DNA of 64,000 bases from Triangularia verruculosa (Eukaryota > Ascomycota > Sordariomycetes > Sordariales > Podosporaceae): assembly GCA_033296885.1 (NCBI GenBank), contig MU863878.1, forward strand, positions 1 to 64,000. The letters run 5' to 3'. The notes beneath the pieces are model-generated. The model saw nothing but the letters and a program-made list of their open reading frames with translations, was not told the DNA's origin and did no database searches. Both the position numbers and the translations under genes were made by a program. Of the stretch, positions 31,018 to 41,963 are shown piece after piece; the first letter of the stretch is position 1, and each line of letters starts with the position of its first letter.

Positions 31018-33507
31018 ATGTGGCTTCAGTTTAGCAAAATGATCCTCAACAGTTGGGCTACTTACTTTGCTTTGCTTGTGGCAACACGCACTGTCAATGC
31101 AGTACCTGCCCCTCAGATCACCTCTGCCACTGGTGGCTCCCAGTCAGAAGCCGCTACGGCCTGCGCAGCCATTGCCTCCATCACAGATTCACTGCTTTCG
31201 GCAAGCCCTAGTGGTCAGTTGCTAGACCGTACATGCACAGGATATGACAACTGATTTGCAGCAGCAACGCCCACTGTGCCAGCTTCAATTGCCATCTCTT
31301 GTCTCCTGACAGTGCCGAACAAACCAGAGCCAGCGTTAAAGTTGATCAAGAGCCTCAGAGCTTTTGTACAATGGCAGAGCACATTACCCTAGCTAAAGAA
31401 CCCGCCAAGCACCTACGACCTCGCGCCAGTCGACATTCTGAGCGGGCTGGATAAGATCGCCAGCAGAGTGACAGGAGATAAGGGATTTGCCAGCGAATAC
31501 GACTTCGCCATGGCCATCTATGAACTCATCGGCGCTTCCCATGACGGCCACTTTACTTATAATCCCGATGTCTTCAAGGGATTTTTCTTCGAGAATAGTC
31601 TTGTGCAGGATCTTGTCACCGTCAGCGTTGACGGAATTGAGCCTCCAAAACTTTATCATTTATGTCAGTGTTCCAAGCTCAAGCCCGCAGACTGAAGCTA
31701 ACCCCTTAGCACCTCAGCTATCTGGCAACAGCACAAATGGAACAACAAGTGGGGGCCAGCTTCCGCCCGCAATTATTCAGATCAATGGACAGAATGCTGT
31801 AGGTGTTGTGATGCAGCAACAGCTTCGTTTTGCCGGCTACCAAGATCTCGACGCGATCTGGAATGCCGGCATGCCCTCCTATGCTGCTCCCAGCGATAAC
31901 ACACTTCTCACAAACTCGATGGATTACCAAGGACAGAATCTCACCTTGACTTATGACAATGGCAAGGTGGTTACGGTAGAGTCAGTTGCCGTTGTGCGTA
32001 TGGGCGCAAACTTCACGGGCGTGCGCACTGGTGAGGATTATTACAAACGGTTCTGCGATCCTGATGCCTCTATTGATGTCGAGCCACCTACCACCGCCGA
32101 AATCCCACCCCAGTTTCCGACTTCAACCATCATCGAGACATCCACCACCGATGGGACCAGTACGGGCACTGCACTCCCTCTGGCTCCTACCATAAGCAAC
32201 TACCCGTGGCCGGTCGTCAGAGATAACGGCTCGAACATTACTTCAGGGTATTTCCTGAATGACACTGGATACGATGATGTTGCCGTCCTAGCCATCTCAG
32301 GCTTCTCTCCGCCTGAAATGGGCGGTCTAAAATACCTCACAGATTTCCAGGCCACAGTGGAAGCGTTCTTAGCCAAATCTCGAGCAGAAAACAAGACAAA
32401 ACTTGTGATTGACGTCAGCGAGAACGGTGGCGGTCTCGTAGCTGCGGCATATGAGCTGTTCGCCCAGGTCAGTACCGCTAATCCCCTTTATATATCCCTC
32501 ATCTAACAACAACCCACCAGCTATTCCCCAACACAACCCCCTTCAGCGCCAACAACATCCGCGAAACCGACTCCCTCATCCAAATCTCCCACATCCTCAG
32601 CGCCAACGCAATCGAAATCAACAACTTCAACCCCATCAACTTCAACACCTCCTCAAACGACACAGATCGTTTCATCGCGTAAACCGCCCTCAAAAAAGAC
32701 AGCATGGTCAACCAGCTCATTCCCGGCCATCTATTCTCCCCCATCACCGGCCTAAACCTCACCACCTCCCAAGCAATCCTTGAACCAATAACTCTGGAAA
32801 ACGACACGTTCACAGCATATCAACACCACCCCTGGAACCGCACCGATCCCACCTTCAACATCACCGGCATTGGCAACCGCCTCAACGCCCCCCCTTCCCC
32901 GTTCACAGTAGAGAACATCATCCTCCTCACCGACGGCGCCTGCAGCTCCACCTGCGCTACCCTGGCACGACTTCTCCACAGCGTCAACGGCACGAACAAT
33001 TCCAAGATCAAAACCGTTGTTGTCGGCGGCAGACCTGATCCCTCCCTCGGCAGCCTAACCAACACCGATACCGGCCCAATGCAAGCTGTCGGTGGGGTTG
33101 CCGGTTCGCAAGTCTTTTATTTTTCTGATTTACATGAGGCAGCAAAGGCGGTGCTTGTTTTTGCTCCAGAGTTGAATAGTACTAACACAACCAAAAATGA
33201 AGAGTTGTTGTTGCTTGCTGAGGGGTACGCGATGAAGAGGTCGTTGGCGGGGATTAATGGTGGGAAAGCTGCTGGGTCGGTTAACGGCAAGAATGATTTT
33301 GTTTCGCTGGGGGATTTGGAGATGCTGATTCAGTTTTTGGATTATAATGAGGATGTAATTGGGGGGGTGGATGAGGGGAATTATTGTCATTTCTACTATA
33401 CGAAGGAGATGGTGCTTGGCCCGGTGAAGGTTTGGGAGAGGGGGGTTGATGCGTTCTGTGGGGTGGAGGGGGGTGGGGGGAGGTTGTGTTTGCCGCTTTC
33501 TGGGTAG
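31018..33507 (+). pseudogene. CPAF-like S41 secreted protease gene with two in-frame stops
   Basis: Four exons can be traced with phase-consistent introns: 31018-31213, 31262-31663, 31710-32467 and 32521-33507. The product would be about 780 residues. A signal peptide (MILNSWATYFALLVATRTVNA) leads to an S41/CPAF-like fold with LVIDVSENGGG, ILLTDGACSSTCATLARLL (the TDGxCSSTC region holding the likely catalytic Ser) and VVVGGRPD. Two in-frame stops interrupt it: TAG at 31,390-31,392, before LKNPPSTYDL, and TAA at 32,680-32,682, after NDTDRFIA. The first falls where relatives usually have Tyr. The remaining frame is otherwise open for over 2 kb. It is a recent pseudogene, a readthrough gene or a sequence-error case. 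Confidence 0.75.
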
Positions 33508-34046
33508 AGAGAAACTCGTTTTGTCTTCTGATAGTCCTGGCCTTATGCGTCTTTTGGGCAGCTCTGGAAACAGGTTCTTTAACACCTGACAGCGTCATTA
33601 CGGTCATGAGGACTCATCTAAACGGTTGAGTAAATTCAATGTTTCATTCAGTGCTAAAGATGATCCTTATCGATGCTCTCTCTTTATTTCGATGATGTTA
33701 TGATGCAGATTAGTAGCCAAGATGGTAAGCCAATTGGCAAAACCTGTTGATGTAACCCCCGTCACGTCCGGTTTTTCCCCCTGGTGTCAATAATGTTGCC
33801 TCCACTCTTTGCGCCTCCCGAGGTTCTGATGATGTCCATAATGAATGAAAAGAAATATGAATCCCAATGATGTTCCGTAGAATAATGCAATGCCAGCCAT
33901 GAGTACCCAATCCCTTCTGTCCTGTTAAATGCAATAAGAAATGTCGAATGGTGATGAAAATGCAAATATATGCAAGCAAAGTCGTTGATGGTCATGAATC
34001 ATCTCAGCCTCTTCCGCTTGTCTACCGTCGTCCACCCTCAGTCTGC
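33508..34046. other. Spacer between converging genes
   Basis: This is 539 bp between the 3' ends of the S41 gene (+) and the DUF7587-like gene (-). It is A/T-rich and should hold both polyadenylation regions. No gene or repeat is seen. Confidence 0.5.
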
Positions 34047-35060
34047 TCAACCCTGCAGCCGACCCATTCGCGCACCCCACGTCCCGACCTTTCCCACAGG
34101 TCCCGCTGCTTTTCGCTTCTTCCCCTCCAGCAACTTCTCCGGCAGCTCTTTCTCCTCCAGATCACCCTGCTTCCCCTCTCCATTTTTCTCCCTCCACTCC
34201 CTCATCTTCTCATTGTAAGTGTCCATCAAACGCCGCTTTTCGGTCGCCTCCTCAAACTTTTCCAAGTGCTCTGCCTTGGTCTGCTCCACCGAGAATCGCC
34301 TGGTGACGGCCTCTTCCGGGATAGAATGTTCGACGAGATATTCGCTGGAATAAAAATTCCGCCAGATCAGGCCAAGCTCCTTGGTAACGGACTTCATGTC
34401 AAAGAGCTTTTGCTTCGCGTGATCCCACGAGGGGTGGGTGCTGTCGATTTCCATGATCTCAGGGGCCTTGAACCTCAGCTCGAGATACGAGGCCTGGATG
34501 GCCACGGCTTTGTCGAGCGACGAGGTGACTGAAAGGAAGGGTGAGAGTTGACGGCAATTCCAGAGGAGGTGCTTCTGTATTAGGATCTGCCGGTTCGTTG
34601 GATCAAGTTTTATGACCTTGTGCCCGCGGGCTTTGAGCCCGCCGAACGGGTTCGGGGGGTCTTTCCGAAAGGTGGGTTCTAGGCTCAACCTGTCGTCCGG
34701 ACGGCCTTGGTGAATGACTCTATACAGAGTGCTGGGGCGATCTTCTCCGCCGCAAGTGGAAAGTAAAGCTTTGACTTCGAGAACAGGGCGTCCTCCAGGG
34801 AAGTAGAAATTGTGATTTGTGCTGAGGAACCGCGCGGAATACCCCAGTGCGTAGTTGTGGACGGTGATCGAATAAGCCTCCTCAATTTCCTTCGAGGTGT
34901 TCGTTCCCTCTTTCTCCCAGATCATCACCCCGTTTTCGGCGACGTAGGAATTCGCACGGTGACGAACGATGTATAAGTCGTGTTCCGGGTCTTCGTCGGA
35001 ATGAACCTGCCTGGCTCCCAGCTTCACAAGCTCCACCATCTGGACGGGGACGGACGCCAT
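34047..35060 (-). CDS. DUF7587-like protein, possible ADP-ribosyltransferase-like domain
   Basis: A single-exon frame of 337 codons starts at an ATG (35060). The central part reads TLYRVIHQGRP (about 111-121), LLWNCRQLSPFLSVTSSL (about 165-182) and DKAVAIQASY. This combination (an R in a first strand, then an F-x-S-x-[TS]-S strand and a following helix) matches what I recall of the fungal DUF7587 domain. It also recalls the R-S-E layout of ART-fold enzymes. A third-motif Glu cannot be pinned down by eye. The C-terminal ~100 residues are a charged helix (EKFEEATEKRRLMDTYNEKM). There is no signal peptide, so it is likely cytosolic or nuclear. The function is unknown. Confidence 0.72.
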   Translation of the reverse strand: MASVPVQMVELVKLGARQVHSDEDPEHDLYIVRHRANSYVAENGVMIWEKEGTNTSKEIEEAYSITVHNYALGYSARFLSTNHNFYFPGGRPVLEVKALLSTCGGEDRPSTLYRVIHQGRPDDRLSLEPTFRKDPPNPFGGLKARGHKVIKLDPTNRQILIQKHLLWNCRQLSPFLSVTSSLDKAVAIQASYLELRFKAPEIMEIDSTHPSWDHAKQKLFDMKSVTKELGLIWRNFYSSEYLVEHSIPEEAVTRRFSVEQTKAEHLEKFEEATEKRRLMDTYNEKMREWREKNGEGKQGDLEEKELPEKLLEGKKRKAAGPVGKVGTWGARMGRLQG

Positions 35061-36262
35061 GATGAAGCAACTCAGTTCTTGAAGACTTGATGCTGTTATG
35101 TCGTAAACACGATAGAGTCGAAAATTCGAATTCAGCCAGAGACTCTGGTCAAGATGATTGACTGCGAGAAGAAAGATGAACAGAAAGATAATGATGAAAA
35201 GAATCGATATTGTCCGGAACGTAAGTCGCTTGCTGTTGCCTTGGGCACCCGAACGCTAGAAACCGCAGTTCTGCTAGCCAGAGGAACTTGTCGCGAGGTA
35301 AGGATGATGATGAGCGGCGGGTGGCTCGTTGTTGCAAAAGAAAAGGTTGTAAGAGGAAAGGAATCCAAGCCGGCGAAAAAGAATCGAGAGATTGCCTTTC
35401 GAGGTACCTTCCACCTACCGCTATTGCGTCAGCTGCAACAATAGGATGCCCTGTACTCTAGGCTTCAACCCTCTGGCTATTGTTGAAGCCCTCGGGGGTT
35501 TCGTCCTTGGCTCCTTCCGTCTGTGGGGGTTGGATCCCTCGAGAAACGCTGCCTTAGGTATTTACTGGCTTCTGTTCCCAGTGGTGCTCGATGTTCAGAG
35601 GATCCAGGCTCCAAACATTGAGCTGAAGGGCATCGGTTTCCACATCTTCCTTGGCCATATGGCCAAGTTCAGTGGTGTGTTTACGCCCAAACCACGCTGT
35701 GAAATGAAGGAGGCACTCTAAAGTCGATATATCCTCACAAAATGATATGTATTTGTTATGATTCGGTCGATACCTAGAGTTGGTTGAAGTCTCAACATAA
35801 GAAATTGATGTTCTGAAGCAGAAAGGAAGCGCTAGAAGATAGACAACACGAGTCTCGGGTTAGTAGGCATCTTGGCCCTAAGAACCAGCTATCATGCTCA
35901 CGCCTTCAAAGGCCTTCGTAAGACGTGACGGTATTATGTGTTGAGAAGAACTTGCTGTCTCCATTATTCCGTCCACGACTTGAGAAACACCCGAGGATTT
36001 TGAATGGAAATCTCTACAAGTTAACAATGTCCTGCATTCAATGAATAGCTCCAGCCATTTTCACCCGTAATCAACGAATGTAAATAACGGCAAGAACAAT
36101 TCCAATTAATCGCCAAAAGGCAGGAACAATCTGATAATCTCCCGCGACCAAACCGCCATGGTTCCGTAATCCAAATTCCCAATTCAGTCCTCTATCTTAC
36201 AACCTTGCCTCCCCTCACATCCTGGTTTCAAACCAATGCCAAATTCCTCGTCCAAAAAGAAA
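35061..36262. other. Intergenic region, 1.2 kb
   Basis: It includes the promoter of the DUF7587-like gene and the 3' side of the small mitochondrial gene. A plus-strand frame at about 35,446-35,721 encodes a hydrophobic peptide but has no motif, and I do not accept it. The 35,740-36,200 part is A/T-rich. No repeat family is recognised. Confidence 0.45.
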
Positions 36263-36613
36263 TTACTGAAGCTTCCCGCTGGCCTGGTTAGCCCTCGCGC
36301 TGGCGGGAGACGTCCCGCTGACAGGCTGTCCCGAGGTGTTGTCTGGCACAATGGTTCTCGGACTGCCCATCAGCATGGCGTATGTGCCTCCGACGCCGAG
36401 GATAGCGGCACCGACAAGCATGAGTCTATCCTGGGTGTTAGCAACTCCTGTTGTGTAACTAAATGAAGGAACGACGTACGACTTGTTCGACCCCGTCAGT
36501 GTCGAGGTAGTGCCAGCGGGACCGTCCTTCTTGATGACTTCCCGTCGAAGGGGTGTGCTGTGGAACTGGCGGGTGCTACGCAAAGCAGTGCGGGCAAAGG
36601 TTGGTCTGAGCAT
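36263..36613 (-). CDS. Small mitochondrial membrane protein
   Basis: This is a predicted protein of about 98 residues in two exons (36613-36480 and 36425-36263). The N-terminus, MLRPTFARTALRSTRQFHST, is Arg-rich without acids, a typical mitochondrial presequence. The intron has a GTACGT donor, a GCTAAC branch site and a GGATAG acceptor (54 nt) and joins SNKS to LMLVG in frame. A single membrane span follows (MLVGAAILGVGGTYAMLM), then a Ser/Pro-rich tail. Other acceptor choices break the frame or add residues. The family is unknown to me. It is likely an inner-membrane or complex-associated small protein. Confidence 0.7.
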   Translation of the reverse strand: MLRPTFARTALRSTRQFHSTPLRREVIKKDGPAGTTSTLTGSNKSYVVPSFSYTTGVANTQDRLMLVGAAILGVGGTYAMLMGSPRTIVPDNTSGQPVSGTSPASARANQASGKLQ

Positions 36614-36967
36614 TGAGACAGTGGATGTGATGTGAAGTGATGTGATGAAGTGTTGGGTGCTTGATTGAGTGTTTCGAAATTGACTGATGAACTTGCTGGT
36701 GTTTTGAGGGAAGGAAAGCAAATTCTCAATCGGTCAATGGTTTTTGGAAGCTGAAGTAAGGTACTGTAGAGAGGCGTTGGGGTGCTGAGGTCATACATAT
36801 CAATGACGCAATGAGATCGCCATAGAGTGGCCTCGGACAACCACGCCGCAGTTGTTTGGAACAATGAATAAGCCAGTTCGTGCATGAGGTTAAATTGTGG
36901 GGCTTCTGATTATGAGATAGGTATACCCATGTGTCGTAAACCAAAACAACCGAACGTGTTCTTTCAA
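36614..36967. other. Upstream region of the small mitochondrial gene
   Basis: This is 354 bp between the ATG of the small gene and the 3' end of the membrane-protein gene. No motif-bearing frame is present. Confidence 0.45.
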
Positions 36968-38829
36968 CTATAAATGAGGCAACATCTGAAGCCATGGAGG
37001 TGTAAGATATACTCCAACCGGCGATGCCCTGAGAGCTATAAAAGAATCCAACAGGAGAAACAGCCGACAGAAAATATTTACCAAAACAAATATGAGACCC
37101 GTCACACTTACGGCTACATCGAGCATCTTATCGTCTTGACAGCGAGTGAGAATCGCGACGAAGGGAACCACAACGCACGACAAACACGGCCACACAAGCA
37201 CGCCTCCAATGACAACGAAACAGGATATTCTCCACCACTGGGCCTCTATCGTGCTCGGGAAGTTGTACTTCCACGCGCTCAAATGAACACCACCATAAAA
37301 TGCCGGAAGAACTAGAAGACCGACCCAAAACACCCAGTCCATCAGTTTCCGTGTGCTAAGGTTACGGGACCCCTTCCCGGCGGCCAGCTCAAGGTTGATA
37401 TTTGCTCCCGGCCTTGCGAAGGCAACGTGGTAGAACTCATCTGGGTAGAGACTTTTCAACGCTCCTGTGCGGCGCGACCCTTGCTCGAGATCGTCTAGAA
37501 CCTTTGCCACAGCCTCTAACCGTCTCAGCCATCGGCCCGAAATTGACGTTTCGTCAGGGAAGCTTATCCCACAAGGCAGAGCCTCTCCTTTCAAAAGCCG
37601 GCCACCATTTCGAGGCAAGGCAACCCACTTCATTTTTTCCGATTTGCGGGTGCCATGAGCTTCAGAATCGAACCTTCCCAGATAGGTCTTGGTCTCCGGA
37701 GGGGTTGACGACACGGCGTTGTCGGGTCTCATAGGGGGATGAATGTAAAACGTTTTAGCTGCTACTGGGGACGCTAAAATTTGCAGCTCCAACATCAGGA
37801 GTAAGACACCGTCTATATCTTTGGAATCCAGCACTATCGGCTCCCGGATGTCAAGTGGTTTCTAAGATTAGAGTCAAGCTGTTAGCACCGACACGGAAGA
37901 GGCAACTTGATTACCTTAGGTAGGTATCAGGGAAGATCACCAACCTTGAGCCAAAACGCATACATGACGGCTGCACAAACCACATGCACAAGTACGTGGA
38001 TCTCGATGAGCGCAAGGGGAAATCCATACCCAACTCGAACCATGCACTGGAGCCCCATCCAGAAAACCTGGGCAAGCACTAGACACTTCTGGATAATACT
38101 CGCCTTACTCCGCTCCTCGATCGCCGAGTCGGGAACCGTTACCGAATGGCCCAACATCGCAAGTTGTAGAACCCCCTCTGGCGACAGGACCGCTGTGGAC
38201 TCCTGGATCCTGTCGTTGAGCCACCTGATTTCGTCATCATCCAGTACATCGTCAAACACGTGCCGCACGCCCCCCATGACCACAAAGAAGCAGTATCTCA
38301 GCGAGACAGGGGTCTGTGCTGGTGCCGTAGAGTTTGAAGTTTGCAGTCGTTGAAGCTCATATCGCAGCCACCAAGCCTTCAAGAACTGTGTGAAAGCCGT
38401 GACGAGTACCACCTCAGGGGCAACCAAAGCTATCAGAACCCAGAGGAATTTGGTCCTCAGAACGGCCCATTCTCCGTTTTTCCCCGGTGCCGGAATGTTC
38501 AGGTGTATGGCGGAGTACACACAGGCTACGAGCGTTATCAATGACGACCAGATAATGCTCGCCGTTCCACGGTAGTCAGGATTATCCAGCCACGAGGGAC
38601 CCCGAGTCTCGCGAAGAGCTGTTGAATTTCCTTGCAGGTTGTCCAAAAGCTGCATAATGTCAGCCATGCTTTCGAGTGCCTTGTTGGAGGGAAACATAGG
38701 GAGATTAGTGATGCTCACGTTGCGAAAGACCAGCTCAAACCCCGGGCTGCATAATAGCTCGAACCAGACACCAAAGTCAGCTGAACTTTGGCGCTGTGTC
38801 GACTTTGGGTGCCTTGCACGCCGCACCAT
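36968..38829 (-). CDS. Fungal multi-pass membrane protein, uncharacterised family
   Basis: Two long exons (38829-37945 and 37861-36968) are joined by a GTTGGT...CTTAG intron that keeps the frame (FWLK/KPLD). The first part has RGPSWLDNPDYRGTASII followed by spans such as SLITLVACVYSAIHLNIP and WVLIALVAPEVVLVTAF. This is the usual signature of a widespread fungal family of unknown function. Three or four more spans lie in exon 2 (WVFWVGLLVLPAFYGGVHL, CFVVIGGVLVWPCLSC, SVTGLIFVLVNIFCRL). The start is uncertain. The ATG at 38829 is the first in this frame. A second open frame just upstream (38,715-38,920) and an in-phase 69-nt GTGAGC...ATGCAG segment (38,650-38,718) allow other models. Confidence 0.75.
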
Positions 38830-39080
38830 CGAAGCCACACTGCCGATGATTCGCTCAAGAGGTAGAAAAGCGCCGTGCCAAGGACATTCACATCAAAAAG
38901 GGAATCTCTCGGCGCATCTAAATGCATCGCATTGCTCAAAAGGTAAGAGTTCAACTGCCAGTGAAGTGAGTCTTACCTTTTGCCCCTATCCTCATTTTCA
39001 AGTTCTTTCCGCGCGTCCTAGCAACTCTTTTTCACCAACTAACCCATCTTGAACGGCCTAATCGTGAGGCCACTCCCAGC

Positions 39081-40957
39081 TCAACCCGACTTCTCACCCC
39101 CCAAACCCCCAACCTCAACCCCCGCCCACCCCAAAGCCCTCCTCAAACTCCCCTCAAACTCCCCCAAAAATCCCTCCTCCCCCGGTCTATGTTGCCCCTC
39201 AGGCAACGTCCCCATCATCTTCGCAAACAAATCCCCAATCTCCTTCGTGTACCCGCAATCCCCCCCAAACACCTCCCCAGCATCCTTGCAAGCCTCATGC
39301 AAGAACCCATACGTAACATTACTGATATCCAGCAACGAAGGAAACTCCTTGTCCTTCAGAACCGGAGAATCAAGCGGCAGACACCCCGCCGCCATGAGCA
39401 CGTGAACAACATCAACCATGATGTTCACAGCGTCTGGACCAACACGGCGCTTGCCGCCGGTGAATCTGCCTCTGAGAACGTTCCGGAGGGCTTGAGAGGG
39501 CTTTTCCTGCTCGAGGTAGAGGACACCAAGGCAGATCCGCGCCATGGGAACGGGGTCGATGTCGGATCGCCAGTTGTTGTTGGGGAAGGCGTTCTTCATG
39601 ATGGTAAGCATCTGGCTCTCAACGACGGAGAGATTCTCAAATTCTTTGTAGACCCCGGGATACTTTGACGCGGTGACGGCGCTTTTGATGAGCTCGAGGA
39701 TGGCAAGCTGGGCCTTGCGGAGGGTGACCATGCTGGTCTCACCGTCAGCAGCGATCAGGCGCTTCTGGATCTTGATCTCGGCTTTGCAGCGGGTGCCTTT
39801 TCTTCGTCAGTATCAAGGTCCTCTTTCCAACAATGCTTGTACTTACAGTCACACTCAAAAAAGTGCTCATCCATCAAAATCTCCTGCCGACTCTTAACAT
39901 CGATAGTCGGATCGATATAGCAAATCGTAATCTCCTCTCCCGCCGCAATCTTCCTCAGCGACCTCACCCGAATCTCGCCCTTCTCCAAGAACGCAAACGC
40001 ATTCGGTTCACAGGAGTGGTTGATCATAGCCGTGGCCAGATCAAGCGCGGTAGCAACGATATCCTTGGACGAAGCAGCCCGGAGGCGCACACAGTTGGTC
40101 CGAAGCTATCACCACTTGTTAGCAACCACATCTCCCCTTCCAATCGTAATGAACTTACCGCAGGCACCAACCTCCAAATCAACCCCACATCCACCATCTT
40201 CCTCCCCCCCTGCCCCGTCACCTCCCGAATCCCCATCGCCACATCATACACCTCCGTCGTCTTCCCCCCCTCCTCCCTCGTGTACCCATCAAAATGATTC
40301 TCCAACCCCTCCACCACCCGCCCCTGCTCACTCGTAATAAACCCCCTCTGCTGAAACCACACCACCCGACAAACCAGCAAATCCTGCCTCTTCATCAACG
40401 GCGTCTTCTTCAGCACCCCACACTCCTCCTTATGAAACCTATTCCAAGCCATCTTCTGGCATTGCTATTCCCACCCATTAGCCACCACACCACATCCCCA
40501 TTCCCACACCATTTCAACGAGAAAAACGTACCTTATCACAAAACCTAGCAACCCTACACCCCGTACAAGCCTTCATCCCCTTCTGCTCCCTCCAGCAAAA
40601 GTGACAAATCCCCTCGTCCTCCACGGCTAGCATCAAGGGCTTGGACCGGTAGATTTCCCTCCCGGCTTCGATGCCATCATAACGAAGGTCTGGCTTGTTG
40701 TTGGAGGAGAGGATAGGCGGGTTTCGGCCGACGAAAAGGCCTGAGCCTGAGCCGGGGGCGATGGTCGAGGAGCGGATCTCGAGGGGGATCGAAGCCGTGA
40801 CATTGTTGCGGCGGGAGAGGATGAATTGGCAGAGTTTGGGCTCTATGTTGAACCCGATGCGGGGAGGGGCGCGGCCGAGGGGGTCGTCGTCGTCATCGGT
40901 AAAGGCGGGGGAGGGGGGAAGGGTGATGCCCGCGAGGGAGGCGGCGAGGGCGTCCAT
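39081..40957 (-). CDS. SET/MYND (SMYD-type) protein methyltransferase
   Basis: This is a predicted lysine methyltransferase of about 568 residues in four exons (40957-40532, 40464-40159, 40105-39847, 39796-39081), all junctions in frame. SGLFVGRN (about 72) and AGREIYRSKP begin the split SET domain. A MYND zinc finger at about 118-161 (CHFCWREQKG, CTGCRVARFC, then CQ, H and C) sits inside it. The SET core follows with NHSCEPNAF (about 273) and GEEITICYIDP (about 302), then the post-SET cysteines FFECDCTRC. The C-terminal helical region (about 340-568) fits the TPR-like part of SMYD proteins. The substrate, histone or non-histone, is unknown. Confidence 0.88.
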
Positions 40958-41963
40958 TTTGATTGGGGCGGTGGTTCAATGGGAGAGAAAGTATTGCGGG
41001 TTGTGAGAGGGGCTTGGAGAAGAGAGGTGTTGTGGGAAAATTCAGAACGCGAGAAAAGGAAGGACTGAAGTAGACCTCTGGGAGCTTGCAGATTTCGCAG
41101 TTGAAGAAAATCTTGGAGATAGGAAGAAAGCCCTAGATTTGATTCTAGGCAGCGGTAGTAGTTGCTATCAGCCCGCCAGAATGGAAGGAGCAAACCCCCC
41201 CCAACCCTTCCAAACATGCAACCGCCCGCGGTTTGCTGGCAAACTCAGCCCTTGCCCGGTAGGAGATCAGAATGTTCGAACACGCCGTCCAGAGTGTGGG
41301 CCAACTGCCGAGTCTAGTATGTCTGATCAGCATTTTACAAGCCCTTTGACGAAGGCCCGACAGGCCTCAGATGGCAACTCGCTGTCTGCTTGAACTAGAT
41401 CACATAATCGTAGCTTCAGGTCCTCATGCGTGCCAGGAAACATAAAATCACACACCTAGATCTTCGCAAAATCAATCACTGTCGTTGCCCGCGTGCCAGC
41501 GCCTTCACGAGGAACAACACCGTTGTAGAGTTACTTGTGTAAACTAGTTACATACATCTTCATCCCCAGGCCTTTCCTATCCTCCTAAACGCATCCCCAA
41601 AGTTTCCCTGGCCCGAATTCGTTCCCGTGAACGATATAGGTCCAGTTGTATCTTCCAGGCCGTTCTGTTATAGACCCCTTCAAAACGTCTCCCGAGGCGT
41701 CCATTATCTCCCCCAAGACGTCCACAAGATACCCGAGAACCTCGCAAGGTTTATCGATTGCCGATGAGAGATGTCGACGCCTGCAAACAGTCGCCGGACA
41801 ACTCCGAGAATCTGGAACACCTCCAGATAGTCCAGAGGCCATCCGACCATCTCCAAAATACGTGCTTGCTATTTGTATACCTGAATAATTAGTTACAAAA
41901 TTCCTAAATATACCAACCAGAATGCTCGTTAGCAAGAGGGTGCCTATGTTCAGCGAAGATGCA
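40958..41963. other. Intergenic region, 1.0 kb
   Basis: The part near 40,958 should be the promoter of the SET/MYND gene. The part near 41,963 should be the 3' end of the coiled-coil gene. A 116-codon minus-strand frame at 41,585-41,935 has neither a motif nor clear codon bias and is not accepted. Confidence 0.45.

Noticed and set aside
31365..31392. Short intron that would remove the first in-frame stop of the S41 gene
   Set aside because: GT...CCCTAG would be only about 27 nt, below the usual fungal minimum, and it would delete conserved residues.
35446..35721. Plus-strand hydrophobic frame (MPCTLGFNPLAIVEALGG)
   Set aside because: No homologous motif, modest codon bias, and A/T-rich flanks; could be a relic but cannot be supported.
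41585..41935. 116-codon minus-strand frame near the coiled-coil gene
   Set aside because: No family match or targeting signal and mixed third-position use.
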